A DNA stretch of 64,000 bases, from NCBI GenBank assembly GCA_025200525.1, contig CM045762.1, positions 23,099,374-23,163,373 of the forward strand, written 5' to 3'. Shown in pieces: positions 9,542 to 21,437 of this stretch. The notes under the pieces were generated by a model. It was not told where the DNA came from. It searched no databases and was given only the letters and a program-made list of their open reading frames with translations. The stretch comes from Camellia lanceoleosa (taxonomy: Eukaryota > Streptophyta > Magnoliopsida > Ericales > Theaceae). Both the position numbers and the translations under genes were made by a program. Positions within the stretch are counted from its first letter, which is position 1, and every line of letters begins with the position of its first letter.

Positions 9542-12500
9542 ATATATATTTTTTAGTATAGAATCTCCCAGCCTCTACTAATAAAAACAATTTTTGGGTT
9601 TGGTGTTGAGAGTTGGACTTAGGTTAGTTTTCATGAGTGAAAATCATAACAATTTGGCCTCTCCATTTCATTGAAGTCTAACAAAAGGAATTACGATCAG
9701 TCTAAGACACGACATCCCTCATTTTAGTATTTTTTTTTTTTTGAGTCATTATCTTTTTATTTAATTATATATTTTTTCGTAAAATTTTTAAAAAATATAC
9801 TTATTTAAATCATTTCAAACACCCTTTAAGTATAATTGCTTTGTCAGTTTGCCACAGGGCCAATTCTACGAGTCAAGAATTTTGTTCTACCCACTACGAG
9901 CCCGGTTAAATATTGAGGTTTTTTTTTATTAGGTTAATAGTTTGTTTGGGAACACTTATCGTAGTATATTTATTTATTTTTTTATCTTTTTATTTTTTTT
10001 GGATCAAATTACTTCTTTATTTTTTTACACATCTTTTTATAAAAGTTCAAAAAATATGCTTATTTAATACTTCTCAAACAACCCTTAAATGTTGAGTTAC
10101 TCTCTATTTCATAAATGAAATAGAAATCTCTCCATTTTATGGTGTTATTTTTTCACAACATTAAAAAGAAGGAAAGTGTCATACCATTAGGTTGTCACAT
10201 TGCTCCGTGACTAATTTTTTATTTTATTTTATTTTATTATCTTAACGATAATTTACCAAGATTATATTTCAACATTGATTATTAGTCGATTTTCTACAAA
10301 ATAAATTCATAAACAATTAACTTGAAAGTATGTATAACATACATGTATATGTGAATATATCTATATATATATATGACTTCAATCCTTATCCTCATAAGAG
10401 GGTGTTCAAACATTGTCATGTGGAATTTTTTTGCTTGACATAAACCTTTAAATGAAGTTTCTTAAAGTCAAAAACCCACTAATCACGCAAAAGGGGTTCA
10501 CATTCCTACTGAAATTATTGCCATAGAAATTTTCTCAAGCACTTATTAATCTAATCTAAATCTCTATGTTCCTACTAGCCACGTTATACAAATATTCTGT
10601 GCTCTATCAATGAGAAGATCAAGTAAATTTCAGGTATTTTTACGAGGCAGGTTTCCTACCCTCTATAATTCGAATTGGGAGGCAATGTTTGAATCTATGT
10701 AGTTTATCACAAGTCTCATTTCAATAATTCAAACTTATTTTATTTGACACTTCGTGTAATTTATCTACAAAAGGAAAAAAAGGAAAGAAAAAAAAAGATC
10801 GATCTAATCCTATAATCGTAATTTATTTAATTTATCGTGTTCGTCACAAAAAATAAAAATAAAAATAGTTGATTTATTTTTAAAAACACAATTGTCATCC
10901 ATTTTTTTGGTGATAAATTCAATAAATTTAATAGATTCTGATTATTAGATTGACTTAATTTTTTTTTTTAATGAAATACACGAAATACTCAATAAAATGA
11001 ACGATTCAAATCACCGAGACAGGACCCGTGGTACGCTCCGCCGCAAGAAAACAACATCCTCCTTGTTTTTACTGAGTTACATTAAAATGTCTTCTCTTTT
11101 TTTTTTTTTTAATGTTGCCATTAATGTTTTGTTCTATATATTATATAACAAAGACATGTCACAATTAAATATTTATTTCAAAATTTTGATTAATATTAAT
11201 AAAAATTTTACTTGAAAATAGCCATAATTTTAAAATATTTACTTCAAAATATTAATTATTTATTTATTTTTGGTACAACTAAAAAAATACATGTGTTTTA
11301 AAATTTAAAATTTAACCATATAATATATAGAATAAAACATTAATCTAATTAGTTCTATCTAATGTGTCTTCAAAATTAGTTATATCTAATTTTAAAATTT
11401 AAAAATATATTAATAAAATGTGAAAAGAAAATGAATTTAACCATATCTAAATTACATCGAATTTTACATTTAAAATGAAAATCTAAATGTAATTTTTATC
11501 ATATGTAATTTGAAAATATTTAATGAAAAATCTAAATTAAACTTTTAGATATAATTCGTAATTTATCAAATGGTTATAAATTCAAGTGCACTTGCCTTAA
11601 TCCTATTGAAAAAAACATTTAAAAAATTTTAATTAATAATTAACAAATATTTTTATAAATTAACAGATCACTCCTCTAAACTAAGTTCTATGCTAAAAAC
11701 ATAAATCATGGGTTAGCTCAATGTGATCTTGAATAATTTTTTAGATGTAAGGATATTAGTCATATTTTAATAATAAATATATAAATTTCTTTACTAAAAT
11801 TTTAAAATACCAATAAATAATATATATATATATATATATTAAAAAAATTAGAACTTTTATTTCTTTTATGTTTTGGCTGCATTGGCTTAACTCCCAAAAC
11901 TCCAACTATCTTTCCAAGTCCACCACTATCACCGCCCTAAAATTCCTTCTGCAACTAAAATTTGGGTCCTGTTATGGTGTGCAACCCTTTAAGGTTGTAC
12001 ACCATATGCAACCAACACAAAAGGCATAAGTGGAAGGTATAAACATGAAACAGGACAGCAAACACAAAAGGCGTAAGCGTAAGGTGTAAGTTGCACACTT
12101 AAGAAAAGTCCCTAAAATTTATACCATAACCAGATTTACATATAAAAAATTTGGAACAATTTATACTGATCTCTCCTAAAATTTAGAAAAAATACAATAA
12201 ATTTTATAATTTTAATATAATTATACTGACCCCTTTTTTAGTATGATTAAATAGACCGAACTAATACAGATGTTGTGAAAACACAAAAATAAACAACAAA
12301 AAATATATGTTTTCATGTAAAAGAGATGACAATATTATTTTTTTCATTTATTCACCTAACAAATTATTGATGAATATTGGGTTAAGCATTATGTGAATTA
12401 AAATCTTAAGAGAATTCAATGTAATTATGTCAAAATTGAGAGACTTACTATATTTTTTTTCAAACTTCAAAAAGATTAGTGTAATTTACCCAAAAATTTA

Positions 12501-13283
12501 AGTCTTTCCAAGAAAACCTTTTTAATTCACAATTTTTTTTATCGTTGTTTAAAGGCTTAGTTACACTTTTCACTTAGTTTGACTCAATTTGATTTTAATT
12601 CCTATAGTTTTAATTTAAATAATTTGTTTCCCACGCTTTAAATCTACTTTTAATTTTGTTGTTTTGTTTAAATTTTTGTTAATTTTTGGGATAAATTACA
12701 CCAGTAATCCCTACATTTTATCCCTTATGTCATTTTGGTGTCTATACTTTCAATTAACTTAATTTTGATTCTTAATTTTAAATTTTATGTCAATTGAAAT
12801 TGACATACATAATCCTTAGGAAGCCCCTATTTGAAGCTGCACATGATGAGATGTCCAAAAATCTATGGTAATGAAGAAGGTGATAGTGATAACAGACTGG
12901 ACTTTTATTTTCCTATAGTAGTATGCATGAAATGGAGTTGTTCAGTTAAGAAGCTAGACTAAAGAAAAGTAAAAGGATAAGAAACTAGAGTATGAAAGAG
13001 TTGTTGGAATGATTTTCATTCTATTTACGAGCTTACTTTTCCTGTCATATGAAGTTTCAAATGTCTTTTGATAAGAATGACTGATTGTTTATACTCAATG
13101 GGATTCCCTCAACGGTATTCCAACCCTTTGGACCAATAATTGAAAGGAATCTTTACCTGCTCTACAATTTAGTGTCTAATAGAGAGAAAAAGAAGGGCAT
13201 GGTGTGCTAATTGTGGTATTAGTGTTTGTTATCTGTATGCTTATCCTATATATTAAATGAAAATAAATAAATAAATAAAATGA
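9542..13283. other. AT-rich intergenic DNA with small repeats only
   Basis: About 3.7 kb without a supportable gene. It holds poly-T and poly-A runs and (TA)n tracts (about 10359-10373 and 11819-11839). It also holds a possible small MITE-like segment at about 9937-10087, whose ends read GTTTGTTTGGGAACACTT and, inverted, AAGGGTTGTTTGAGAAGT. Two diverged copies of a roughly 100-base AT-rich block occur at about 9728-9830 and 9975-10085. The short frames here have random composition. Confidence 0.5.
11973..12006. repeat. near-perfect inverted repeat (hairpin)
   Basis: TATGGTGTGCAACC (11973-11986) and GGTTGTACACCATA (11993-12006) pair over 13 of 14 bases around a 6-base loop. It is followed by two direct copies of an ACACAAAAGGC-TAAG motif (about 12018-12095). 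No gene is nearby, so a role as a terminator cannot be claimed. Confidence 0.6.
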
Positions 13284-13512
13284 TCAGGACAAAACAAAAA
13301 TGACAATTTCTGAAGTTGACATTGCAGGGATGACTGAATATGTGTTTGAAATTTCTTCAGTTTCAGTGAGAACAGCTTCTTCGTGCTCCATCAGAAAAGA
13401 TATCAAGCCATTTATGTAATAAACAACAGACAAGCAAACAAGGAGACAAAATATTGTATGGTCTATGAATTTTGTTATCCAAGATTCCCAATATCTGGCA
13501 GTTCCAATTGAA
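13284..13512 (-). other. short open frame abutting the copia insertion, unrecognised
   Basis: A minus-strand frame of about 76 codons in unique DNA ends in a stop at 13284. It is continued to the right only by reading into the copia LTR, so any gene here was cut by the copia insertion at 13513-13517. It encodes a hydrophobic segment (VCLSVVYYINGLISF) followed by an acidic and Ser/Thr-rich tail. It might be a last exon, since an AG precedes it at about 13499 on the minus strand. I do not recognise it, and it may be chance. Confidence 0.2.
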
Positions 13513-13517
13513 AGGTA

Positions 13518-14718
13518 TGTTGGTATTTTTTCAGAAAAATATAAGAAAAATATATAAAATGAATTAAATATAAATGACAAAACAATTTTTTTATTAAAAA
13601 ATGAAATATAGAATAAACTACACAACTAAGAATATAGAAATGAATTATATTACATTTCTAATAAAACAAATTATTAACATGGATAACTAAATATTAGAAC
13701 TTATCAATGTAAACTAAATTCTAAAAAGTTTAAGAACAAATGATAAGAAAAGAAGCAAATCAAAGCCTGTGTGATATCACAATTTTCTTAAAATAGATTC
13801 ATCGCCTACCGATGGATGCTGGAGGTATACCGATGTTTGTCTCCCAGGATACGACAGTCGAAACCAGCTAAAACAGAAGCACCTTCTGAATAGCTTCGGC
13901 GAACTTGACAATGGCTGCACTTTCTCTAACAAGAACCAAAGAAGGGACTAGCAAAAGAAGATAAGAAAAATTTTCTTTGGCATAAAAAAACACATCTCTA
14001 ACTTTTTATCTCAAAACACCATTTCCATTTTCCATCAAAAATCTCTCCAAAATTATCCTACCAAGTTGAATGGGGAAAAACCTCCATTTATACAAGTAGG
14101 GAAATCCCTAGCCATGAAGGTATACATCAATAGGGCCATCAAATGCCATTAACCAAAGCCATCAACTCTAGCCATTAGGGCTAAAATTACAAAAGTTGAA
14201 AACCTATGTCCACTAATATGATCATCAACTCTATCATCAAAAGATGAGAGTTACAAAAATTTACATTTCTTATGTGCTTAATATAGACAAATAAATATGT
14301 ATATAATGATGTCTGAATAAACCAACTAGATGAGTCACAAAATGGATACTAATGTTGGGTTATAACCCGATACAAGCCCAATTCTCATACACATGCACAA
14401 GCTAAGCCCAACACAACATAGCTTAGCCCTAGCTCAAGATTAAGTCAAAGTCCAAGACCAAACATAGCACATGCACAAGCACAAGCACAAGCTTAGGCCC
14501 AGTCCAAACCAAGATTAAGTCCAAATCTAAGCCTAACTTTATTGATGCCCATTTTATGAGATAATTCTCATTCACAACTCAATAGTTTCGACTCATTATT
14601 TTTGCATTGCAATCTTCTCACTTAAAAGAATACAAAACCACTTAGACCCACATCAACCGATGGTTGGGTCCCACTTTAATTTCAAATTAAAGTTGCCGAA
14701 AAACTATTATCTCCAACA
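13518..14718 (-). repeat. 3' LTR of the copia element
   Basis: Direct repeat of 48430-49607. Shared landmarks are the TTCATCGCCT block (13799 and 48712), AATAGCTTCGGCGAACTTGACAA (13888 and 48800) and the run of AAGCCCAACACAACNTAG motifs (about 14405 and 49300). A polypurine tract follows on the minus strand side (CATGTGGGGGAT, 14719-14730). Confidence 0.85.
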
Positions 14719-14730
14719 ATCCCCCACATG
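14719..14730 (-). other. polypurine tract of the copia element
   Basis: On the minus strand CATGTGGGGGAT lies directly upstream of the LTR start TGTTGG. This is the expected primer site for plus-strand DNA synthesis and confirms the minus orientation. Confidence 0.65.
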
Positions 14731-15279
14731 AATAAAATTGGTCGAATAAAGAAAAACAGTCAACACTAAACAACAAAGACTCAGAGAGACAGTACATAGA
14801 ATAACCCTGTATCAGAAAAGGTAGTTGTTGGCCTTGAACCTTTCGTAGTGAAAGCCTATCGGATTTACTGGCTGACCAGTAAACGTGATGTCTTGAACTG
14901 TTCTGTCATTTGTGTAAACTGAGACAATAGACCTCATATAGGAATTACTCCAACCATTGTTCTGTTCTCACTGTTGTGTCCAGTTTGGCCTTAGAACACT
15001 AGCTTGGTTCAGTGAGTGTTTGTAAAGAATCTAGCCTTGTCAATTCTTAAAGAAACGGCCCCACTTCGCACTCACATAGGTGACGTACATAAGGTATCTC
15101 ATTGTACCACGGTTGACTATTCACAACACTTAGGTCATTAAAAGTATCAGCTTAATCTTTCACCCCATAGGGTATCACTGTATAAAGGAATGGGCAAGAG
15201 GATTTACCTCTTCAGTGACTCACCGGTTATACACAATTAGGTTGTCCCTTTGAACCTAGATCTCGAGATCTCCAATCAA

Positions 15280-17010
15280 CTAGGTTGGGTTTTCCATTTC
15301 AATAACATTCGCTAAAGGCCTTAACCTCATTCCTCATAACGACTTCTTACTAACTCTCAATTTTACCCTTAGGTTAATGGATCCATAATAATGTCATTAG
15401 ACTGTATATAGTCTATAGTGACAACACACAAGAGTAGTCGTCATATTGAACCATGTCTTTGACGAAAAATGTCTAGACTTTCCATCGGTGCCCTACCAAT
15501 ACTTGATTGGTTATTGTAAAGTATAGAAAATTACTAGCACAAGATTTGATCAACATGGAATATCCTCAAGAAAATGACAAAGCCATTCAACTACTTTAAT
15601 ACTAAATTCTGATTCCATCATTGATCTTGCGATACACATCTACTTGGAAGATTTCCAAGACACGGTTACAACTCCAATTAGAGAAAACATATCCATTAAT
15701 GGATTTGTAGTTTTTATATCAAATATCCAATAGGCGCCTTTGTACCCTTCTAGTACAACTGGATATCAAGTGTTATGCAACCCATAATCTTGGATGTAGT
15801 GTAAATAATCCAACACCCATATAATGCCCTTCCAATGAGTAACATTAGGATTACTTGTGTATCTACTAAGTCTACTAACTGAGTAGGCTATACATGGCCA
15901 TGTACAACTCATCAGATACTTTAAACTTCCAATGACCAAAAAATATTCTAGTTGAAATACACTTTCACCATTATTCTCGACCAAATGTAGAATCAAGTCT
16001 ACCAGTGTCCTCGACACACTTGTATTTGATTTATTAAATTTCTCAAGTATCTTATCAACATAATGAGACTAAGAAAGTACAATACTACTAGATGTTCTGG
16101 TAATCTTAATACCCAGAATCACATATGCAAGGCCCATATCTTTTATATCAAACTTAGAGTACAACATTCACTTGGTAATATTGAATATCCTCTCATAACT
16201 ACCAACAATGAGCATGTCACATACACACAGACACAACACGACACATACTATTGTTAATAAACACATTTGTCAATACCCACTTGACAACATAGTGTAGTCA
16301 AATTTCTCATGCAATTTTTTCGGTACTTATTTCAAATCATAAAATGATTCTCAAGCTTACAGTCTTTCCTCATCCTGGAACCGACAAACCCTTTGAGTTG
16401 TTCTATAAAAAATTATTCAACTAAATCTTTATATAGGAAAGCTATCTGAACATCCATCTTGATGTATCTCCGAACTTTATACAATTGCGATCACACTCAC
16501 CATAACTGATGATCACGTATCAAAGTAATCCACGCTTTCTCTTCACTGGTATTCTTTGATAACAAGCCTGTCTCGTTGGCTTTCATTCACTTGCATCCCA
16601 AGGATTACTGCCTCTACAAGATCAAGTTAATTTAATAACTACTTTCTAGAGAAATCACAACTTCAAAGAAGCTTTTAGCCTCACTAGACACCATATAGGT
16701 TTAAGAAAATTGGACAGAAGAACTTTAAAGTCCTAGTCTGTCTACATCTTCTAGGCTTATTTCTTTCCTCATGAAAATCGCTTCCTTAATTTCATGGTTG
16801 TATTCTTGTGTAAATCTGAATATCAGATTCATCCACAAGAAAACCGATAAGCATTATTATATTATGCATAACCGTTGAACACAAAGTCAATAGATTTTTA
16901 GGTCTATCCTACCCGCTTGGGCTTAGGTATTGCTACCTTCTACATGACATCCCCACATTTGTAGAATTTATATGAAGGCTCCTGGCCTCTCCAAAAATTC
17001 ATACAAGGGT
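15280..17010 (-). pseudogene. copia pol pseudogene (integrase C-end, RT, RNase H)
   Basis: Read on the minus strand with frameshifts and stops, copia landmarks appear in the right order. Near 16960-16870 there is the integrase/RT junction motif VAIPKPKRV with a following GYA. Near 16330 is an RT stretch like LHEKFDYTMLSSGY. At 16077-15766 is the segment [11 protein letters not shown] through [30 protein letters not shown] and [12 protein letters not shown]. At about 15680-15480 come RNase H parts VVTVSWKSSK, MESEF and NGKSRH, and near 15350 a degraded DPLTKGLSRE. Canonical TRPDIAY reads TWPCIAY, so conserved residues are also lost. The copy is clearly dead. Protease and gag were not recognised. 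Confidence 0.75.
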
Positions 17011-18392
17011 TTTAAACAATTTCTTGTGTCACAATGATTATGAAACTCTCAAAATCATATCACAGAAAACAGATTCCCAAACCGTTATTAACCAAATTAA
17101 GTCTTTTTCGAATTCAAGGCACCAAACAAGTTTGGTCCAACAAGTCACTTTGAAGTCAATAGCCTTACTATTAGGAAACACAGATCTAATGTTCAATAGT
17201 CTACTATTTGGAACTTCATAACATGGCCAGTAGTCTTATCAGGAGGAATTACTAATTTCTCAGCATGTGGTTAGTAGACTTTTCACTATGAGGAATCAGA
17301 ATATCTTGACATGTGGTTAGTAGTCACTCAACTACTAGGAATCATCATGTCTTGACATATGATCAGTAATCTGTTTATTACTAAGAACCACAATCTCATA
17401 ACTAAGTAGCCAGTGGTCTAACACCCCCTAAGAACCATCAGTTTTCTATCCCTATGATCAGTGATCTTGCACTCACTAGGAGCCACCAATTCAAGAATAT
17501 ATTCAGAATTATAAAAATTTGAAAAATACATTCACCCACTCTAATAAGTTGTCTCATTGTTGCTCTTAAGCAAAGCCACATAGCAATCATATATACTATA
17601 ATTGAAACAATGATAACATACTAATTGCCTCTGATTAATTCAGAGATATTATCATACAATCTTATGATTTCCTTTAATCACACTTAATCTCTTTAGATCG
17701 TCCTTTAAGAACCCCGCAAGGCTTAAGGTTGTTAGATGGAACAGTATTTTCTGTTATCACCTTTTGAAGTCATTTCTAAAAAATCACAGCAGAATTTCAC
17801 TATTCGGTTTTTTCAGAAACTAAACTTAACACGAGAAAATTCAAAGTCCGAAATTTAATTCAAAATTGATCTCACCACTTACCTTACAGTCGAACATGGT
17901 TAGGAAAGTTTCCAAGAAGACTGGAGGGGTCACACTGGTCCCACTTAAGACCCAACTAACCTTCGATAAAACTTTCTTGATGATGTTAACTACTAATCCA
18001 TGGAAAACAAATTTAGAATTAAGTTTTTTAGGAGACAAATTTGGTTAAAACAAATTAAGTTTACAAAACTTACAAGTAATTAAAAATTGCTATCAGAATT
18101 ATATCACTCATAAAAGTTAACCAGTATTCCCGGAACCGAACCCATTATTTCTGAATAAAAATCAGAAATATTTTAGCTAATGCTAAAATTTGGTTTCTTT
18201 TCTCAAAACAAAACACTTTGGAAATAATCAGATTATAACCAAAGACTTTCTCAAAACTTGGTTCCCTACCACTTTGGGAATAAAAATATTAAACCCAAAG
18301 ACTTTCTCTACCCACAAAAGTTTGAAACCAAATCCATCTTAGTTGTCATTTCTGAACATAACTCAAAAATACTCTTTAGCCAAGGCTAAACA
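17011..18392 (-). other. degenerate copia internal DNA
   Basis: This lies between recognisable copia pol and the nested Retand-like insertion. At about 17260-17450 there are irregular direct copies of a GACATGTGGTTAGTAGTC-like motif spaced roughly 50-60 bases apart. At 18120-18400 CACTTTGG-type motifs recur. No conserved protein segment could be read in any frame. Confidence 0.4.
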
Positions 18393-18639
18393 CTTTGGTT
18401 TCTATTACAGAAAACCAAACCACTTTGGGAATAATAAAATTAATCCCAAAGATTTTCGCTGAACCTGAAAGTTTATAATTTCTTTATTTCCTCATTTCCT
18501 TTCACTATGGTGAAACTATTACAAACTAGAAATTAAAACTACTACAAATTGAAATGCAACTATTACAATTAAAAATTATCCAAATCTGCAAAAACGGAAT
18601 TCACGGTTGTATCCGTAATAGTCTATTTAGCCAATAACA
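18393..18639. repeat. 247-bp tandem duplication, unit 1 (empty site for solo LTR B)
   Basis: The segment from CTTTGGTTTCTATTAC to CCAATAACAC is repeated at 43029-43146 plus 47090-47218 with small changes. Without the Retand-like insertion the two units would be directly adjacent, sharing the junction AACACTTTGG. Unit 1 has an uninterrupted CACTATGGTGAAAC at about 18500-18513, exactly where unit 2 is broken by solo LTR B. Confidence 0.85.
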
Positions 18640-18644
18640 CTTTG

Positions 18645-19191
18645 TGTGGGGACATATTTTGTGAATGACAACACGTGGCCAAGGTGGCATCGAAGTGTCA
18701 GCCGAGGTGCCACGTGTCCTGGTCATGGCACCGAGGTAATCTTGTCTAGGCCAAGGTTATCTGCGGAGATACCGAAATCCGGGATGAGCGGATAAGGGAC
18801 AGGAGTCCTAGAATGGGAAAAGATCTCAATTTAGGTAAAGATAAAGCCTTTAAGAATTAATCCTTATCTGGCTGAGGGTCCAGGATAGGCATTGAGCCTG
18901 AGTCCAAGTGAAGCTAGGCTTCTACAGGGATTAGGTTAGTACTGGCTATAAAAGTAAGGCACCCTCATGGGTCTATGATACGCTTTTTGTATTCTGGCTA
19001 GTGAGTTAAGCACTGTTTGCTATCTTTGAGAGATAATTGAGTACTGACTTGATCGTCGGAGTGCCCCCGGGTGGACGAACCACTGTCAGAGTCTTATCTT
19101 TCTATGATGGGTTGTTCGGGCACAATTTATTCTGTCGATGTTCTCTAGCCGAGTACCTGTTTGGCAGTGTGGTCAGAAATCAGCACCTATA
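18645..19191 (+). repeat. 5' LTR of the 24.4-kb element
   Basis: TATA box CTATAAAAG at about 18945-18953. U5 carries the GACTTGATCGTCGGAGTG motif (about 19047-19064), which is shared with the 30.5-kb element and typical of this group. The end reads CAGCACCTATA, where the 3' copy has CAGCACCCACA, so the terminal CA is lost here. Very similar to the 3' LTR. Confidence 0.93.
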
Positions 19192-19194
19192 ATT

Positions 19195-19212
19195 TGGCGC
19201 CATCTGTGGGAA
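19195..19212 (+). other. primer-binding site
   Basis: TGGCGCCATCTGTGGGAA three bases after the LTR. An identical PBS follows the 5' LTR of the 30.5-kb element. It is a well-known PBS form in plant Tat/Retand elements. Confidence 0.85.
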
Positions 19213-19227
19213 TCGTAAGAAGAATAG

Positions 19228-20938
19228 ATGGCCAACGATGGGTAGAAAGAAAGAGTTGGGGGCAACATCCCTAGTGGGAGTGGCAAAAACACTGATCCTA
19301 ACGTAGAGGAAGACAACTGCAACGAAGAACCTCGGGATAAGAATCTCAGAGAAAAAAACACCGGCCAAGAGGGAGACATATCGAAGAAAGCATGTCAGGG
19401 TTGGTATTACAACAAAAGTGACCTCCAGGTATGGAAAGATAGATGCCTAAGGAGGGATGACGAGATAAAGGGGATGGCAAACAAATTGGCAGACCTGCAA
19501 TCGGTTGTTAATTTCATGATGCAGAACAATGTCATGCAACCACCATTCCCATTAGAGGACATGTCGATTCCAGCGGCCAAGAATGATGCCCAGAATGGGG
19601 GGCAAAAAGCAATCCTGCAGTCCCCCAGCATAACAGAGCGAGGGAGCATTCTCATCGGCCTTCACGGGAGGTCGGGCGAGGAGAATCGATGAGAGAAGAG
19701 TCTCAGAGGATACATCATGCCAAAGAAACCTATGCCAAAGAACATTGGCATGTTCAAGGGAAGGAGCTTTGCTTTGACACGACGAATGGAGGGAGGTCCA
19801 AGAGGACTCACAACAACACCAGGAGCAGTGCACCAAAAAGGCTGAAATTTGTTGACAGCCAAGCTCCTGGACGGACTAAGGAGGATTTGAGGGATTACCT
19901 CTAGAGGAAGCGATACGATGCCGTGGTACATCTCTTGTCAAGCTGAGAACACCGTTCTAGGTGGAATTGGACAAGTTTGAGGCCCCGAAAAGGTTCCTCA
20001 TGTCGAGATTCGAGATATACGACGGTAAGTCTAATTTTAATTTTCACGTCGGCTTGTATTTAAACTCAATGGCACTGTATACTGGGAATGAGTCGTTGCT
20101 CTGCAAAGTATTCCCTTCATCCTTTGGGGAAATCACATCAGACTGGTTTCACAAGTTGTCGAAAGGAAAAGTGAAAAGTTGGGAAGTCCTAGCCGAGATG
20201 TTTGTGGCCAGGTTTGTTACAAACAAACTACAGCCCATGAGGGTAGACTCCCTGATGGCTTTGAGAATTGGCGAGGATGAAAGCCTCAAGGCTTATGCCC
20301 AGAGGTATTATCAGGTGTTTAACCGAATACCAGGGTGCAACCAAGAGGTGGCGGTCGTATCTTTTAAGAACGGCCTGAATGATGACTATCTGCTTCGAAA
20401 GTCATTAGCAAAGACATTGCCAAAAAGTATGGAGGAACTTATGGCCAAGATCGAGAAATATGCGAGAGCAGAGGAAGACACGCCAGGGACAAAGGCGTCA
20501 AAGCAAGAGAAGAGGAACGGCTCACCGAAGCGAGACCGAGGTAACACAAATTTTAATAGACAAGAAACAGGGCTAAGGGCTACACAGGTAGTCACCACAG
20601 TGTTCCGGATCCCGATTTACAAAGTCCTAGAGAGAATCAGAAACCAGCCTTACTATGGAGCACTAGAGATGATCCCTGGTGAATTTATGAGAAGAAGCCT
20701 AGGGAAGCATTGTGCCTACCACAATGAGGATGGGCACCTGACACAGGGGTGCAGAGCTCTAAAGATACATTTGGAAGACCTTGTGAGACAAGGTCACCTA
20801 AGGAACCTGGTAGATGAGGCCAGAACAAGGGAAGAACAAGCAAGGTCGCCCAGCACTCTGCAGACCACCTCCACCAAGATGCAAACCCGATCAGAGATGC
20901 ACCTCGGCGATCAATGTAATTCACTCAAAGGTCAATGA
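19228..20938 (+). pseudogene. gag of the 24.4-kb element, with stops and one frameshift
   Basis: ATG at 19228 starts a frame with a TAG at 19243. It runs as an acidic, Asn-rich N-terminal domain to a TGA (CGA change) at 19690-19692 and then shifts frame before 19961. From 19961 to 20938 a 325-residue frame is open. It holds the retrotransposon gag domain: the FEIYDGKSNFNFHVGLY segment, then WFHKL, MFVARFVTNK and LKAYAQRYYQVFNRI at about residues 16-130. A Lys/Arg-rich stretch follows, then a zinc-knuckle-like CAYHNEDGHLTQGCRAL near residue 252. In life it would build the virus-like particle and bind RNA in the cytoplasm. As it stands only the C-terminal two thirds can be made. Confidence 0.85.
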
Positions 20939-21035
20939 GAATGAGGTACGTGGGGAGACTGAGAGGGTAAGACACTTACAACATGTGTATTAGGTCCAAC
21001 AAAAAAGGCCTAGGGTAGACGAGTGCCAGGGACCG

Positions 21036-21437
21036 ATGGTGTCCTTTACTGAAGCCGACCTAGACATGGTGCAACATCCACACAACGATGCTCTAGTGAT
21101 ATCCTTGAAGATTGGAGAATGCCAGGTAAGGCGCATTCTAATTGACCAAGACAGCTCTTGTGACATCATGTATGTTAGATGTTACAAGGAGCTCAACCTT
21201 CACCAAGATGATTTGAAACAGTCCAACAGCCCAATGGTTGGGTTCAATGGAACGCCGACATGGCCCTTGGGGGCAATAAATTTGGAGATACAGGCAGGCA
21301 CTCGAAAAATGAGCACAGAGTTTACGATCATTGACACCCCCTCACCTTACAACGTTATCTTGGGAAGGCCGTGGTTGCACACAACGAGAGATGTTCCCTC
21401 TACATTGCACCAACTATTATGGATCCCAACAGAATAG
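21036..21437 (+). pseudogene. retropepsin-like protease of the 24.4-kb element
   Basis: The frame contains the aspartic protease start LIDQDSSCDIMY (about residues 35-46) and the second hallmark YNVILGRPWLH near residue 107. The usual Asp-x-Gly-Ser-Ser reads Asp-Gln-Asp-Ser-Ser; the paralogue at 31.6 kb keeps DQGS. A Gly to Asp change in the active-site loop should impair the enzyme. The frame ends in TAG at 21435 and is followed by more stops before the RT part. Normally it would be one polyprotein with RT and integrase and would cut gag-pol in the particle. Confidence 0.85.

Noticed and set aside
9937..10087. hAT-type MITE with TIR-like ends
   Set aside because: The ends match only partly, and no clear 8-bp target duplication was found. 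Mentioned in the spacer entry but not called as an element.
13284..13625. 113-codon minus-strand frame as a single gene
   Set aside because: It crosses the copia LTR border at 13518, so the part to the right is LTR sequence. Only the left part could be genomic and it is unrecognised.
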